DNA of 64,000 nucleotides from Diplosphaera chodatii (lineage: Eukaryota > Chlorophyta > Trebouxiophyceae > Prasiolales > Stichococcaceae). Within the stretch, counting starts at the first letter, position 1. The number at the start of each line of letters is the position of its first letter. The notes under the pieces were generated by a model that saw only the letters and a program-made list of their open reading frames with translations, did not search any database and was not told the origin of the DNA. Where the stretch lies: assembly GCA_032358165.1 (NCBI GenBank), contig JAALGY010000038.1, positions 806,001-870,000 of the forward strand, read 5' to 3'. Below are positions 39,741 through 51,700 of this stretch, in pieces. Both the position numbers and the translations under genes were made by a program.

Positions 39741-42700
39741 ATGGTGGTCGCTGCACCAGCTCCAGCAGGCGAGCTGCGTTTGCCAGGGCTGAGCGACCCC
39801 ATCGCCCGCAGCGGCAGCCCTGCAGCAGCAGCACTTGCACCCGCAGCAGCAGAGTGGCAGGCACCGGACGCCGACCGCAGCGACTTTGCCACCAGCTGCG
39901 GCGGGTCGCCCAGCGCGTCGGACCCGGATGCGGTCATGGACGGCATCTCGGGGTGGGGTGAGGACGGCTTCTGCCACAGCGGGCTGCCGCTGAGCGTGCC
40001 GCTGCCGGCGGCCATGCAGGGCGGCCGCCCCTCGGCCGACGGCTGCCGCTGGGGCAGGTGCAGCCCCGCGGAGGACGGCAGCCTGCTGCCGCCGGTGGCG
40101 CTGGCTGGCAGCGGGAGCGCTCAGGTGCTTTTTAGGCTTTTGCACTGACTGTTTGCTGCATGCGTGGATTGCTGCATGCGTAGATATGGCACATCCTTGG
40201 CCGAAGTGCGAGGGTCTTGTGTCAACTAGGCTTCAGGTGACACTGTAGACCTTACTTGGATGCATTGCACTGCGCAGGCCGGCGGGAAGCCGCCGCCGCC
40301 TAGCCATGTGCATGGCAGCAGGCATTCAGCAGATTCGCCACCCAGCAGCCCAGTCCTGCTGCCAGCTATGCATGGCGGACCTTTCCGCAGCCCACCAGCT
40401 GGAGATACACCTGCTGCAGCAGCAGCGCCTCCCAGCCAATCTGCGCATGGGGCAGAGGTATGCCATGCACAGCCTTCTGATTAGCATTCAGCCTCATGAT
40501 AGGGGGCTGCTCACTTTGCTGATCTGCTTGATGTCTAGAGGCAAAGATCTGCTTGCCTGAAACGAAACTGATAACGACATGCACTCGCAATGACCAATAG
40601 ATCAACGTTTCTAATCACTACACCTGTGTAATAATATTTGCAGGTTATGTCGCCACATCGCACAGATGCCGCTGATGAGCCCAGCCATTTGCCAGGCAGT
40701 CCTGAGGCAGATGATGTTGCAGGCTTCAGCCCTCCTTTACCAGCACCAGCACCAGCACCAGCAGCATCAGCAGGGATTGCTGACGCACTGCTGCGTTCAG
40801 CAGCCGGGGAAGCAGACTCTGCTTCTGAGTCCAGCAGCGGCATCGATGACAGCGACGACAGCAGCGCCAGTGATGGCGGCATCCGCGGTGGCTTCAACAG
40901 CCACAGCCCAGGCATGGCTGGGCTGCCAGGCGACAGCTTTGATGACGACGATGACGGCTTCGAGGACACAATGCAGCGGCGACTGGCTGCGGATGGCAGT
41001 GGTTTCGAGTCGGCATTTGACGATGAGTTCGAGCCGACGCGCTACTGTGTCAACTGCACTGGAGCCCTGCACGGCGACGTGTGCCTGGATTGCGGGCACA
41101 TGCTGGGCTCCGAGGACGAGCTGTTCAGCGCGCTGCCAGCAGAGGATGCGCCGCCCCCGCTGCCATGTGCCGCTGGCGAGACATTGCTCATCTGGGACGA
41201 GCGAATGGAGCTGCACCGGGAAGCAGATGATGTGTATGGCAGCCCACACCCCGAGCGTCCCGACCGCCTGCGCGCAGTCATGGCGCGCCTACTCGCCTCT
41301 GGGCTGGCAGAGAAATGTCGACGCGGCCAAGCGCGGCCAGCAACAGCAGAGGAGGTTGGCACATGCCACACGGACATGCTGCGCCGGGTGATTGAGGCCA
41401 CGGCGACGCCCGAGGTGTCTGGCATCGTCAACTTCACCCCGGACACATACACCAACCGCCACACATCGCTCGCTGCAAGTTTGGCGGCGGGCGCCAGCAT
41501 TGACGCTGCAGTGGCGGTGGCTACAGGGCAGGCTCGGTGCGCAGCGGCCATCGTGCGGCCACCAGGGCACCATGCTGAGTCTGGCATGGCCATGGGGTTC
41601 TGCTTCTACAACAACGCTGCTGTGGCAGCGCGTGCGGCGCAGGCCGCCGGCGCCGAGCGTGTGCTTGTCCTCGACTGGGTGGGCCATCACCCTCTGGCTC
41701 CAGCTGCCCTTGCTGGTCCAGCTGGCAGTTCAACATGAGGCATTCAGTATCTCGCCGGCGGTGGGCTGCTTGTAGCTGACATCTGCATCCAATGTTGTCA
41801 CAGGATGTACACCATGGCAACGGAACCCAGCACATCCTGGAGGACGACCCCACCATCATGTACATGTCACTGCACCGCTATGACGGGTGCGTGCTTGTTA
41901 CTCAGCCGCGTCACATCTGCAGTGTGCTTTTCAGCCCAACCCTGCAGCATGGAAATTATCGTGCTGACAGTTTGTGCCATTGGGAGTGGTGCAGCGCTGC
42001 AGCAGTCTGCTCAGGATGCCAGCAGTTCCGCTGCCTGCTCGAGGCCCCCAAAAGATGTTGACATCTGCGGCCTGCGCTCTGCAGGGGCTCCTTCTACCCT
42101 GGCACGGGCGCTGCGGCTGAGGTGGGCACCGGTGCGGGCGCCGGCTTCAATGTCAATGTGGCGTGGTCGGGGCCAGGCATGGTGCGCACAATGCCTCCGC
42201 TGGCACTGGTGGTTGTCATGCCATCTGGAGTATGGGTCCACAGGGGAGCCAAGGCCTGCCAGGCTCTGTCGCACTCGTGGTATGTGCCGTGAGATGGAGT
42301 GATTTTGGTGTGCGCAGGGTGATGCGGACTACCTGGCAGCCTTCCACCATGTGCTAGTGCCCATCGCGACGCAGTTTGCCCCGTCCCTCATCATCGTGTC
42401 TGCCGGCTTCGACGCTGCTGAGGGTATGTGTCCACCGTGCCGGTAGACTGTTACCATGTGCTGTGGTGCGCTGATCCTGGTCTGCGATGCGCGTCACACT
42501 GGCTGAAGGCTGAACATGGTGCTTGTACACCATGATGATGCAGGTGACCCCATTGGCGGGTGCAACGTGACGTCAGCGGGCTTTGCAGCAATGACGGGCC
42601 TCCTGCAGGCTGTTGCACCGCTTGCGCTTGTGCTAGAGGTGAGCAACCACCTTTCCAAAGACATGTGATATAGGTTCTGATCGTCTAAGCAGCGCGCTGC

Positions 42701-43858
42701 TTTAACAAAACATCGCCAAGGTGCATCCTTTCCAGAGCTTTTTGCACGGTCCTGTGAGCAAGGTGTCAAGGCCATGTGTCAGAACCTTGCTGGCTGGGGC
42801 TTGCAGGGTGGCTACAACCTGGCAGCAACGGCTGACGGTGTGGAGGCCTGCATGCGGGTGTGCCTGGGCGAGCGCCCTCCGCCACTGCGGCCGGACGGCC
42901 TTGAGCTGCCCGCGCCCTCCGCCGCTGGGCTAGCCGCCATCAGGGAGGCCCTCATTGTGCAGGTGCACCTTTGCTTCGCCCTTGTATGCCCATACAATGT
43001 GTTTATGGCTGTGATGTGATGCTGTGCGTCCTGCCGGTGGCATCTGCAATCGGGACCCACACTGGGCCTGCAACGCTGGGGACCATCAGTGTTAGGCCCT
43101 GCACGCGTTTGAGGAGTGGCTCCAACACAACTCACTCTGCACAGGCGCGCTATTGGAGCTGTCTGCGTGGTCTGCTGCCCCAGCCGGCGCCGGCTCTGCC
43201 GCCACTGCACCTGTCAGCGGGTGCACCGGCAGCGGCAGCAGGCTTCCGGGCCCGACTCGGCGCCATGCACGATGACCAGCCGCACGCCGGGATGGCGCCT
43301 GCAGCCAGCCTCGGCAGCCCGCGCTTACTGCCACGCAGCATCGAGCATGCAGACGGGCACAGGCATGGCCACAGCAATGGCCACAGCCACAGCCACAGCC
43401 ATGTTCAGCACCACTCCCGCGGCCACGGCAATGGCCACAGCCACAGCCAGCAGGGCAACCGGGACCGATCGAGCCCCGGCCCGCTGTCGCCTCGGTCGCC
43501 CAGGCATGCGAACGGCGAGCACACAGGCAGCCGGCGCACCAAGCTTGCGTTCCGTGGCGGCCAGGGCCGCTCCGCCCGCCGCTGGCACCTGATGCAGCAG
43601 CTGCACCATGCGTCCCTCAAGGCCCTGAAGAAGCGGCACCATGCAGCCTCGGCGTTCCGACGGGCCAGCCTGTCGGTGGACGCGGAAGCGGTACTGGCCG
43701 GGCTACGCCAGGGCACAGCCGCACAGCGGGGCCCCGACACGCAGCAGCAGCATGAGCAGCAGCAGCAGCAGCAGCAGCGGCGTCACTCGCTGGGTGGCAG
43801 TGGGGACCTTGATGCACTGCTGGGGCTGGCGCAGGGTGGCCGCGCCACCAGTCTCTGA
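39741..43858 (+). CDS. Class II histone deacetylase with an N-terminal zinc finger and a His-rich tail
   Basis: Zinc-dependent lysine deacetylase. The N-terminal 350 or so residues are disordered, Pro/Ala/Ser-rich, with acidic patches (DDDDDGFED). They lead to a small four-cysteine finger ([20 protein letters not shown]), placed as the RanBP2-type finger of plant HDA15/HDA5. The catalytic domain starts at [20 protein letters not shown] and includes [14 protein letters not shown] and the His-His block [31 protein letters not shown] carries the zinc ligands. [34 protein letters not shown] and [11 protein letters not shown] with the transition-state Tyr follow. All catalytic residues are present. 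After the domain comes a tail of about 240 residues with a His-rich stretch (43355-43455), a basic segment ([15 protein letters not shown]) and polyglutamine. The start is the first ATG; an upstream exon cannot be excluded. Confidence 0.9.
43355..43455 (+). repeat. His-rich coding repeat in the deacetylase tail
   Basis: Repeated GGCCACAGC-type units encode strings such as [19 protein letters not shown] and HGNGHSHS. This is a low-complexity tract, not a transposon. Confidence 0.8.
43739..43781 (+). repeat. CAG repeat coding polyglutamine
   Basis: Interrupted CAG units encode [12 protein letters not shown] near the end of the deacetylase tail. Confidence 0.8.
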
Positions 43859-44544
43859 CAGCTGCTGGTCTTCACGACCCGCCTTCACATTTGCTGGGCA
43901 GTCCTCTGCATCTGCCCTCACGCTTCGAGGCTGTGGCAGCCTGGATGTGGTGTGGCATAGACAGGAGGCAGTGACCAGGCGACAGCCTAGTCAGTGGGAG
44001 GCCTGGGGCCAGCATTCAGAGGTGCGGCAGCAGAACAGCAGCACACCATCAGCAGGGTCGATTTGCTGTGTTTTGGACACTACACAACTTGAACGTCACC
44101 ATTTCTAGAAGTTCATGATACACCCCAGCCTCTGCTGTCTCTGTATGATGCACTAGAGCCTCCAGGCAGAAGAACGGGTCCTGAGTATGGGCCATGACTG
44201 GGCCATGTCGGATTTTGTAGGGCAACTCGAGACTGTTTGATTTACAGACAGGAAACGATCAACCGAAGTGAATTCTGCCAAAACTGCTGTCTGATCAGAC
44301 ATCTGTAATTGCAAGAGCAGGTTTGTCAGGACCTCACAGTGAAAGTCCCTGTAGTGCGCAGACTATTGCACCTCACAGGCTACTGGCTTGGCACTGAGCA
44401 ACAAAATTGCAACTTATTGCAGCCTTGCAACGTCAGTAGGTGAGCTGGATGGCAAGTGATGCCTCCAATGAGGCTGCAGGCTGGCCAAACAATGCAGCAT
44501 GTTAGGTGGCTGATGTGTCACAACGGCCCCGAGCCGCCGCACAA
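43859..44544. other. Convergent 3' intergenic stretch between the deacetylase and carrier genes
   Basis: These 686 bases between two stop codons are AT-richer than the genes. A TGTAA at 44306-44310 could serve the deacetylase transcript. Nothing coding is supported. Confidence 0.4.
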
Positions 44545-46771
44545 TCACTTGTCTGCCAGCCAGTAGGTGACCTTGTCCACGGTGGCGAGCATGACGCCGT
44601 TGGCAGGGGCTGCGCGGATAATTGCGGGTGTGAAGCCCTTGTAGAAGCGCCCAATGCCGCCCTCTGCCCACAGTTGCTGCAGGCAAGCAGAGGCGACAGG
44701 CATGTCGTCATTCGTCATAAGACGCGTCCGTCAATGCATTCGAGATGTGGCATGAGTGGTGCCAGCTTCGTCGTTGTCCACAATATTGCTGCACTCAGGA
44801 GGATGAAGTGCCGAGTACTCCTGTCAGCCAGGCATGCTGACCTGGGATGCAAGCTGCTTCTACAGCTTGTATCAGCATGCGTCTGTGGTGTGGAAGAAAG
44901 TGCCAGAGCACGCCACCCCAGCCCTGAGCGTGGCTGCAGGCACACAGCGTGGACAAAGGGACACCTTGACGGCGGAGGCCATGGTGGGGAACTTGCGCTC
45001 CGGCTTGCGCAGGTCGTCGGTCTGCATCGCGCTCTTCACCGCGTCCACAGGGAAGATCGTCATCCAGTAGAAGATGCCGCCCAGCCCACCCAGCGCCACA
45101 ACCATGGCTGCAGGCGCAGTCGAAAGATGAGCGGCACTATGCAGCTGAGGTGTGGTTCAGGCAGCGTGGCTCATGCTGGTAGCATGCCACAAGCATGGCT
45201 GCCACACGCCGGCACACCCACGAGTCAGGCGTACACATCAAGCCTTGTGTGGAGAGGTGCAGCCCTGGTGCGGGCAGTCGCACACTGTGTGGGACTGCTG
45301 ATGAGCACCTGGATGCAGCTGGGTGACGGGGATGTCCTGCCGCTTGGCCACCTCGCGCTTCATGACCTCAAAGGATCCCAGGTACACCGAGTTTGCGGGC
45401 ACGTTGCGGACCAGGGTGGCGCTCAGCCCCTGGATCCAGAGCACACATGCATGAGGCATGTACATGTGGCTGCGGCACTCGTCACGTCACCCAACGCTCA
45501 CCAGCTGCAGTTTGCTGCTCACCTGGAAGGGACCCTTGACGCCGTTGTACCTGAAGCTCTGCCGCACACAGTCCAGCACCTTGGTGAATGCCGCTGCATG
45601 AGACAAGAACATGCAATCATGGCACACATGAGATCAGGTTATGACACGCGCCCTATGTTGCTGCACAGTCCAGATACAACAGCCTCTCATGCCTCACGTT
45701 TGTACTCTGGGTTTGTCTTCGACCTAATGATCTGCAGCGTGAAGGAGAACTTCCGATCGAGCCCATCACATAGTACAGACTAGCATCTCACGATACCGTG
45801 TGGCCGCCAGCACCCCAACAGATCTACATCTTCCACGTCATGTGCACACTGACCTGCACTTGGACTTGTGACTTGTAGAAGTCGACCGGGCTCTCTGCAA
45901 AAGCTGCCGCAAAGCCAGTCATTGCACCAGCCTGTATGCAACACCAAGAACTGGTGAGTCTGGACAGTTTGCATCTACATGTCAGCATGGCACACCAACA
46001 GTTGCAATGTAAGCTGCTGGCACTGCAACACCTTCAAAGCGCACCTTGTAAAAGTCTGAGGTGGCGAGGGGCCGTGTGCTGCCGTCTGGGTTGGTTCCCA
46101 GCCACCGCTTGGAGCTGCCAAAGGCTGAGAACAGCGTCATTCGAAACACCATCTGCCCAGCCAGTGGTGATGAGACGCCCTGCAAGTCAGCGCCGTTTAC
46201 TTAGTGTCCTGGCGTCGCTGCTTCAAACTACTGCCATCAATGCAGCAGCTGTGCGGCTGGTGCAGGCACTCCGCCTCACCTTGTACAGCCCGCTGAGGCC
46301 CTGCACATGGAGCAGCGCATGTTGATCATTTAGGTGACCACCAGCAGCTTGCAGCAGCGTGTGCAAGCGATGGTACAACAGCCTGATCGTACCTCCCATT
46401 GAACTGTCTTCCGTGCTGCATCCAGGAACCCCGCTGCAGGGCAGACCAGTAAGCTGGATGCTGTTGCTCCCATATGACGGCGGCACAGCCAACACACGTG
46501 CGCTTTGAGTTGCTGCTGAGCTCATTGCACTTGATAAGGCTCACAGTAGATGGGATTCACGGTCGGCTGGGTCTGCAGTCGGACTTTCAGCGTGTCGAAC
46601 GGATGGCCCACCGCCACAACAGCAATGCCACCTGCGCACGTCACCGCATCAGGTCTGAGAGACCACTTCACGAGTCACACTCTGAGCTGCCCTCTTTGTT
46701 TTGCTTCCTGTTGTACCTGCTGTGCCGGAGATGACATCCTTGACAAATTTGCGGCCCGGTGAGTCCGGCAT
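44545..46771 (-). CDS. Mitochondrial carrier family protein (SLC25)
   Basis: Six-helix inner-membrane transporter. Exon 1 (start codon 46769-46771) reads MPDSPGRKFVKDVISGTAG and is followed by GGIAVVAVGHPFDTLKVRLQ, the first PxDxxK signature. GLSGLYKG, MVFRMTLFSAFGSSKRWLG and DFYK lead to GAMTGFAAAFAESPVDFYKS, the second signature (PVDFYK). FTKVLDCVRQSFRYNGVKGP and LSATLVRNVPANSVYLGSFE follow, then GGLGGIFYWMTIFPVDAVKS, the third signature (PVDAVK). GGIGRFYKGFTPAIIRAAPA and VTYWLADK close the protein. The three-fold repeat is therefore complete. The pattern is nearest to the carnitine/ornithine/basic amino-acid branch (CAC, SLC25A29/45/47, plant BOU), but the substrate cannot be read by eye. 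It is head-to-head with the RraA-like gene. Confidence 0.88.
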
Positions 46772-47352
46772 GCTGTCACTGTTCTCGCAATATCACCGCG
46801 ATCAACAAATGTAAATTAGTCAGCCAAGTGTTACAAAATATCTAGATTGCCGCGCTGCAACGGACCCTGTGCACAGCTGCTACTGTGAATACCAAGTGAA
46901 CTGCCGCTGCCGTGCGCTATTGTTCAGACTCCCCTGCAAGCCCTCTTGCAAGATGCAGGCCTTCAGATGCTGTCTGTGATGGTACAGGCTCCAACGACGA
47001 AGTGTAATGGAAGTAATAGCGCACCACTGTGCGATCTACAGTCTGCACCAGGGGATCAGACTTCGCCGCAGCTCTCGCAAATCTGTGGTTGGCACGGTCC
47101 TGCGGGGAATTCCGGAACTCCTTCAAATTCACATCGCGCCTGCACATGCACAGTCGCAGTCCGTGCAGGAAAGCAACAGTGAATGAGACTGTTTGCAGTG
47201 ATCACAAGCACGACTGCACGAAGTCTTGCCGTGAGCTGTAGCACTGCTATTATAGCACCGGATCGATACACCTTCGAGTGAGGCTGGCCTGACTGCAGCA
47301 CAACATAAGCCAGTAAACAGCAACACAGACATCAGGCTATCGCCGCAATCAC
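46772..47352. promoter_or_regulatory. Divergent 5' region of the carrier (-) and RraA-like (+) genes
   Basis: These 581 bases between two mitochondrial-type genes must hold both promoters. No element was recognised by eye. Confidence 0.4.
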
Positions 47353-48564
47353 ATGCTACGGGTGCTCCGCGTGGCTCGCGGGCCACTCTCAAATGCAACC
47401 AGCCTACTGATGCACGAGGGTTGCGGTGCCGTGCCCCATCAGGCAGCCAGAATGGCGGCCACCGGGCCCAAGACTGCGACTCCGCCGGCGGATGCTGCAA
47501 GAGGGGCGACGGCGGACCTGTGCGATGTGTTTATCAAGGAGCCGGTGGACCTTGTGCGGCAGCACCCCGTGTCGATTGTGCAGCCCATCTTCAGGTGACT
47601 GTTGCGGCCCGATCGTGTCGGAGTCACCCTTCACGTGCTTGGTGGAGGGCTACACACACCTCCACTGTCGCGTTTCACATTGCACCGTGCACCTGACACC
47701 GCAGGGACTATGGCGGCAACCTGCGATTCAGCGGGCGCGTCGCCACTGTCAAGTGCTTTGAGAACAACCCGCTTGTGCGGCAGGTAGGTTGGTCGTTAGT
47801 CGACAGTTCGACCACATCGATCAACCAGCAGCATCGTGCCGGCCAGTGTAGCATGCACATGGAAATGCTGCCGTGCGTCCTGTTGCACCCTGCATGCAGG
47901 CCAAAACAAAGGACGTCGCCACTGGTTGTGGCTGCAGAGTCTAGAGGAGGCGGGCGAGGGGCGGGTGCTGGTCGTGGATGGCGGCGCCTCGATGCGATGC
48001 GCGCTGCTGGGCGACAACATTGCTGAGATGGCGTACAAAAATGGCTGGAGCGTGAGTCCGCTCTGCATCCACACTAGCCCTCCTCCCTGCATGTGTCGGG
48101 GTGACTCATCAGGCGTGCCTCACAGACTGGTAGCAAACAAAGCCAGCACGCCGCCTGTGCGTTGCACTCGATCCAGGCTTGGCCAACTGGTGGTCAAGTG
48201 TGGCTGGCAATACAGCCAGCAGTTTGGCTGCAGGGTATCATCATCAACGGCTGCATCCGTGACTCGGCAGACATCGCAAAGATGCCGCTTGGTGTCAAGG
48301 CGTTGGCCACATACCCGCTGAAGAGCTCGAAGCGTGACCCGGGGCTGCAGAATGTGCCCGTCAGCTTCGGCGGCGTGATCTTTCAGCCAGGTGCTTACCG
48401 ATGCATCAGAGGCAGTCAAGTATGCTGAAAAACTGATGTCAGCAGGTTCAATTCCTTTCCTGCTGCCTTGATAAGAATGAGTCCGTCTTGTGTCGACAGG
48501 GGACTGGGTGTATGCTGATGGCGATGGCATCCTCGTGTCGGCTGATGAGCTGAAGGTGTCGTGA
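47353..48564 (+). CDS. RraA-like protein / HMG-CHA aldolase family, organelle-targeted
   Basis: Plant and bacterial relatives include RraA, which binds RNase E, and the 4-hydroxy-4-methyl-2-oxoglutarate aldolases; the role here is unknown. The N-terminus ([20 protein letters not shown]) is Arg-rich without acidic residues, so mitochondrial import is likely. A second in-frame ATG at 47452 would give a cytosolic form. Family blocks follow: [58 protein letters not shown] joined to [36 protein letters not shown] and [14 protein letters not shown]. The [13 protein letters not shown] and GCIRD stretches form the known active-site pocket, so catalytic residues look intact. The stop is at 48562-48564. 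Joins are GT-AG. Confidence 0.9.
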
Positions 48565-48755
48565 CAGCACCTGCCTGAGGGCATGGATGCATGGCACGAC
48601 CTTGTACCTTAGGCATAGAAAGGGGAGATGCAAGTTGTGCTGCATCTCTGGTGCTACTCAGTCCACGTTAAACCATTCGGTCTACATCATGTCAGGCTGC
48701 AACTTGCCTGCAAAACTGTGTTTACACATGGAAGCAGTGTAAACCACAAACTCGG

Positions 48756-51700
48756 TCACTCCTCATAGCGAGCTTCCCTGAAGTCTGACCTCTCATGTAC
48801 ATCAGCCAGAGCATAATCTCCCCCAGGCAGCATGCCTGGTGGACCTCCGGCCGCGGCATCAAAGCCGGACATGTGTGGGAAGAGCGCAAAGCGGTATTCC
48901 TCGCTTTTAGAGTGGTCTCCCGCCAGCTCTGCTATGTAGCGCACCGCTTCCTCGTCTTGCACGCCTGACAGCCGGGTGGACTGGTGGCTGCTTGAGTCAA
49001 ACACATTGGCAAAGGCGCGGGCCGCCTTGAGCCAGGCGCCGCTGCCCTCGTTCTGCCGCACCCTCGACAGCCACGCCTGCGTGGCGGCCTGTAGAACCGG
49101 CTGCCAGACCTGCGTCTGCTGCAAAGGCGGCAGCTGCGCCAGCGATGCAAGCGTCAGCTCCTCGACACTCCTGCAAGACACCAGGCGGTCAAGGCTGCCT
49201 GCAATACTCGCGCACTGGCCCACGGCACCTGCTGCTGGCACCCTATATGTATGGCAGTGTTAGGCATCTAGGGGTCACACGCAAAGCACCTGAGCCATGA
49301 TGCGGGCAGCAAGCCCAGCCGATACACAGTGCCACCATGCTTCACCCAGCGCTGCTGCTTCAGGTCTGCGCACAAACATGAGACGACTATGCTTGAGCTT
49401 ATGCTTCTGCGAGGGTCTGTTGCTGTGGTGCACGGAAAACACAACGCATGCAGCACTACGGACCTGGCGGGCCACAGCAGAATGTCGGGTTCCGCTTCCC
49501 TCTACAAATGAAGTACTCCCACGACACCTTCCGGAAGTCGAGGCCTGCGTACTCTGGCTGCGATGAAGCAATGTTATAACCCGCTGACAATACAGCCCGC
49601 GACAACCCCACCTCACCTGCACAGGCACACGAGGTTCCTGAGCAGGACGGCCAAGGCTGGGGATCACCTGGGCCAAGCACGCAACGAAAGCATCGCCCAG
49701 CGGCAGGCACGGCGCTGCCAAGCGCACCGCGGTTGATGTCTGCCTGGTGCGAGCCCCAGCAGGTGCCATTGCCCCACGTATCCATCACAATCTGAACACC
49801 CACCCTGCATGTTGGATACTGTGTTTGGCAAGGGTCTGTGCCATCGGAACTGGAGCAATGACAGCTCAAAGGTTGCACAGAGAGGCAATTATCGACGAAC
49901 AGCCAGGTGTCGTCTTGCTGCTGTTGGCAGGGGCACACCTGTCTGTGATTAGGAAAGGCCCCTGCAGGTGCACGCCAACCTCGCAGCTGAGATAGTTGCC
50001 TGCCAGCTTGACGCTGCGGCTCAGCAGACCAATGAACGGTGCAGCCCAGTGCTGCTTGACTGCTGTGTCGTCGGTTGCCACAAAGGGGCCGCGCATGCCA
50101 TTGTTGATCAAAGCAAAGTGTGTGTAGCGGTCGAACATGTCCAGGCCCTGATGCACCATTCATCCACAGGGTTCAGCCATCACTATGATGCAGATGCACC
50201 CAAGAATTGCATTGGCTGCAGTGCCGTACACTGACCGGCCTCTCGATTATGCTAATGCTTTGTATATTGTGCTGATGCCAAGTACCTGCTCCAGCAGAGT
50301 GCGGTGGAAGGTGCAGGTGTCAGATCCTGCGGTTTCCCCGTCCACCAGCCGAATGTGAACATTGCTGAAAGAGGGTACCAGGCTGACCAGCGTCGTGTCC
50401 ACGCGGCCCGCTGCAGGGGCGACTCAGCCTCAGGGAAACTGAACTTGAGGGGCTCTACTGTCGATTGTAGACAGCCATCCAACATGCATGCCTTACCCAG
50501 GTTTATCAAGTAGTCTGCTCCATCATCTGGCTTGACAGCAGCCCTGCAAAGCAGCATGCCGCAGCGTCACCTGCAGTGCGGGCTGCTCTTGACAAGGCCT
50601 CTGCTAGGCGCAGGGCAGACCGTGTGATCAGTGCAGGGCGTGTTCATCTGAGCAGTGCAGGGCATATCTACCTGAGGAAGAACGCAAAATTGGTGCGGAC
50701 CAGCTGAACCTCCTCGTCAGCCGGGCAGCTGCGGCTGTCTTCAAAATAGTGGTAGATAACCAGAAGCCGCTGTGCCGCTGGCAGCTTGCCGCTGTGGTGC
50801 CCTGCCTTGATGCCCTGTGAGTCTGAGGTCCTGCTGGCTGGATGGCGCACCACCCCACCCTGCTCCACGGGCTGCATGGCACCTGCAGCACCACGTTGCA
50901 ACAAGATTACCTGGCCTCTTTGCTGGCCTCTTTGCCGGACTCAACTAAACGGTCTATGGGCAGGCGCACCGGACAGGGCTGGATGGCGACATCCGACATG
51001 CCGCACTTGAGAGCCCGGTGTTGCTGTTGGCATGCACGCGTGTGTGACTGCTCACCGTGTATCCAGCGCCGAGGGTTGCACCGTCTCCAGGGTCCACGGG
51101 GCGCTGGTTGCATGTTGTTGCCGGAGCCCATCAGCCCGGATAGCCATGACACATGCCGCACAGGCCCAACCGCAGGCGTGTGCGTCCGTTCGCTGCTGCC
51201 TTCTGCTACTGCAGCGCACCCGTAGCGCGGCAGCTCTGACGTGTCCCTCAACACAAGTGATGCATATTCAGGCCGAGCGAGCAACAGCCATAGCCATACT
51301 CACATAGCGCATTGGAGCCCTCAAACCCTAGCGTCAGCCCGGCAGCATGCTCCCGCTTTGCAGCTGATGCTGCCGCTCGACTGGCAAGGTCCATCACGCT
51401 CTGTCCAGCTTGCCACTGCAAGGGGTGTCAAAGCATATCGGCTAGCATGCACGGGCTCGGCACGCAGGATCTGTGGGGATATGCTAACATGCTCTTGCTT
51501 GCACCCCACATGATTGTTTGCCAACAAACACCTGCTGCAGGGCGGCCTTGCGCCACTCTGCCTGAGCACCGGTGGCCTGCTGTTGCTGGTGGTGGTGCTG
51601 ATCGTGATGGTGGCCATGCGCCGCCACCTGCTCGTCGTGCAGCCGGGCTGCGCCGCTCCTTGCCCTGAGGTCGTGGCTATGCTGCTGATCTGTGTGACGC

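Noticed and set aside
43355..43455. Satellite or transposon repeat at the GGCCACAGC tract
   Set aside because: It is in frame within the last deacetylase exon and encodes a His-rich run; no terminal repeats or target duplication are present.
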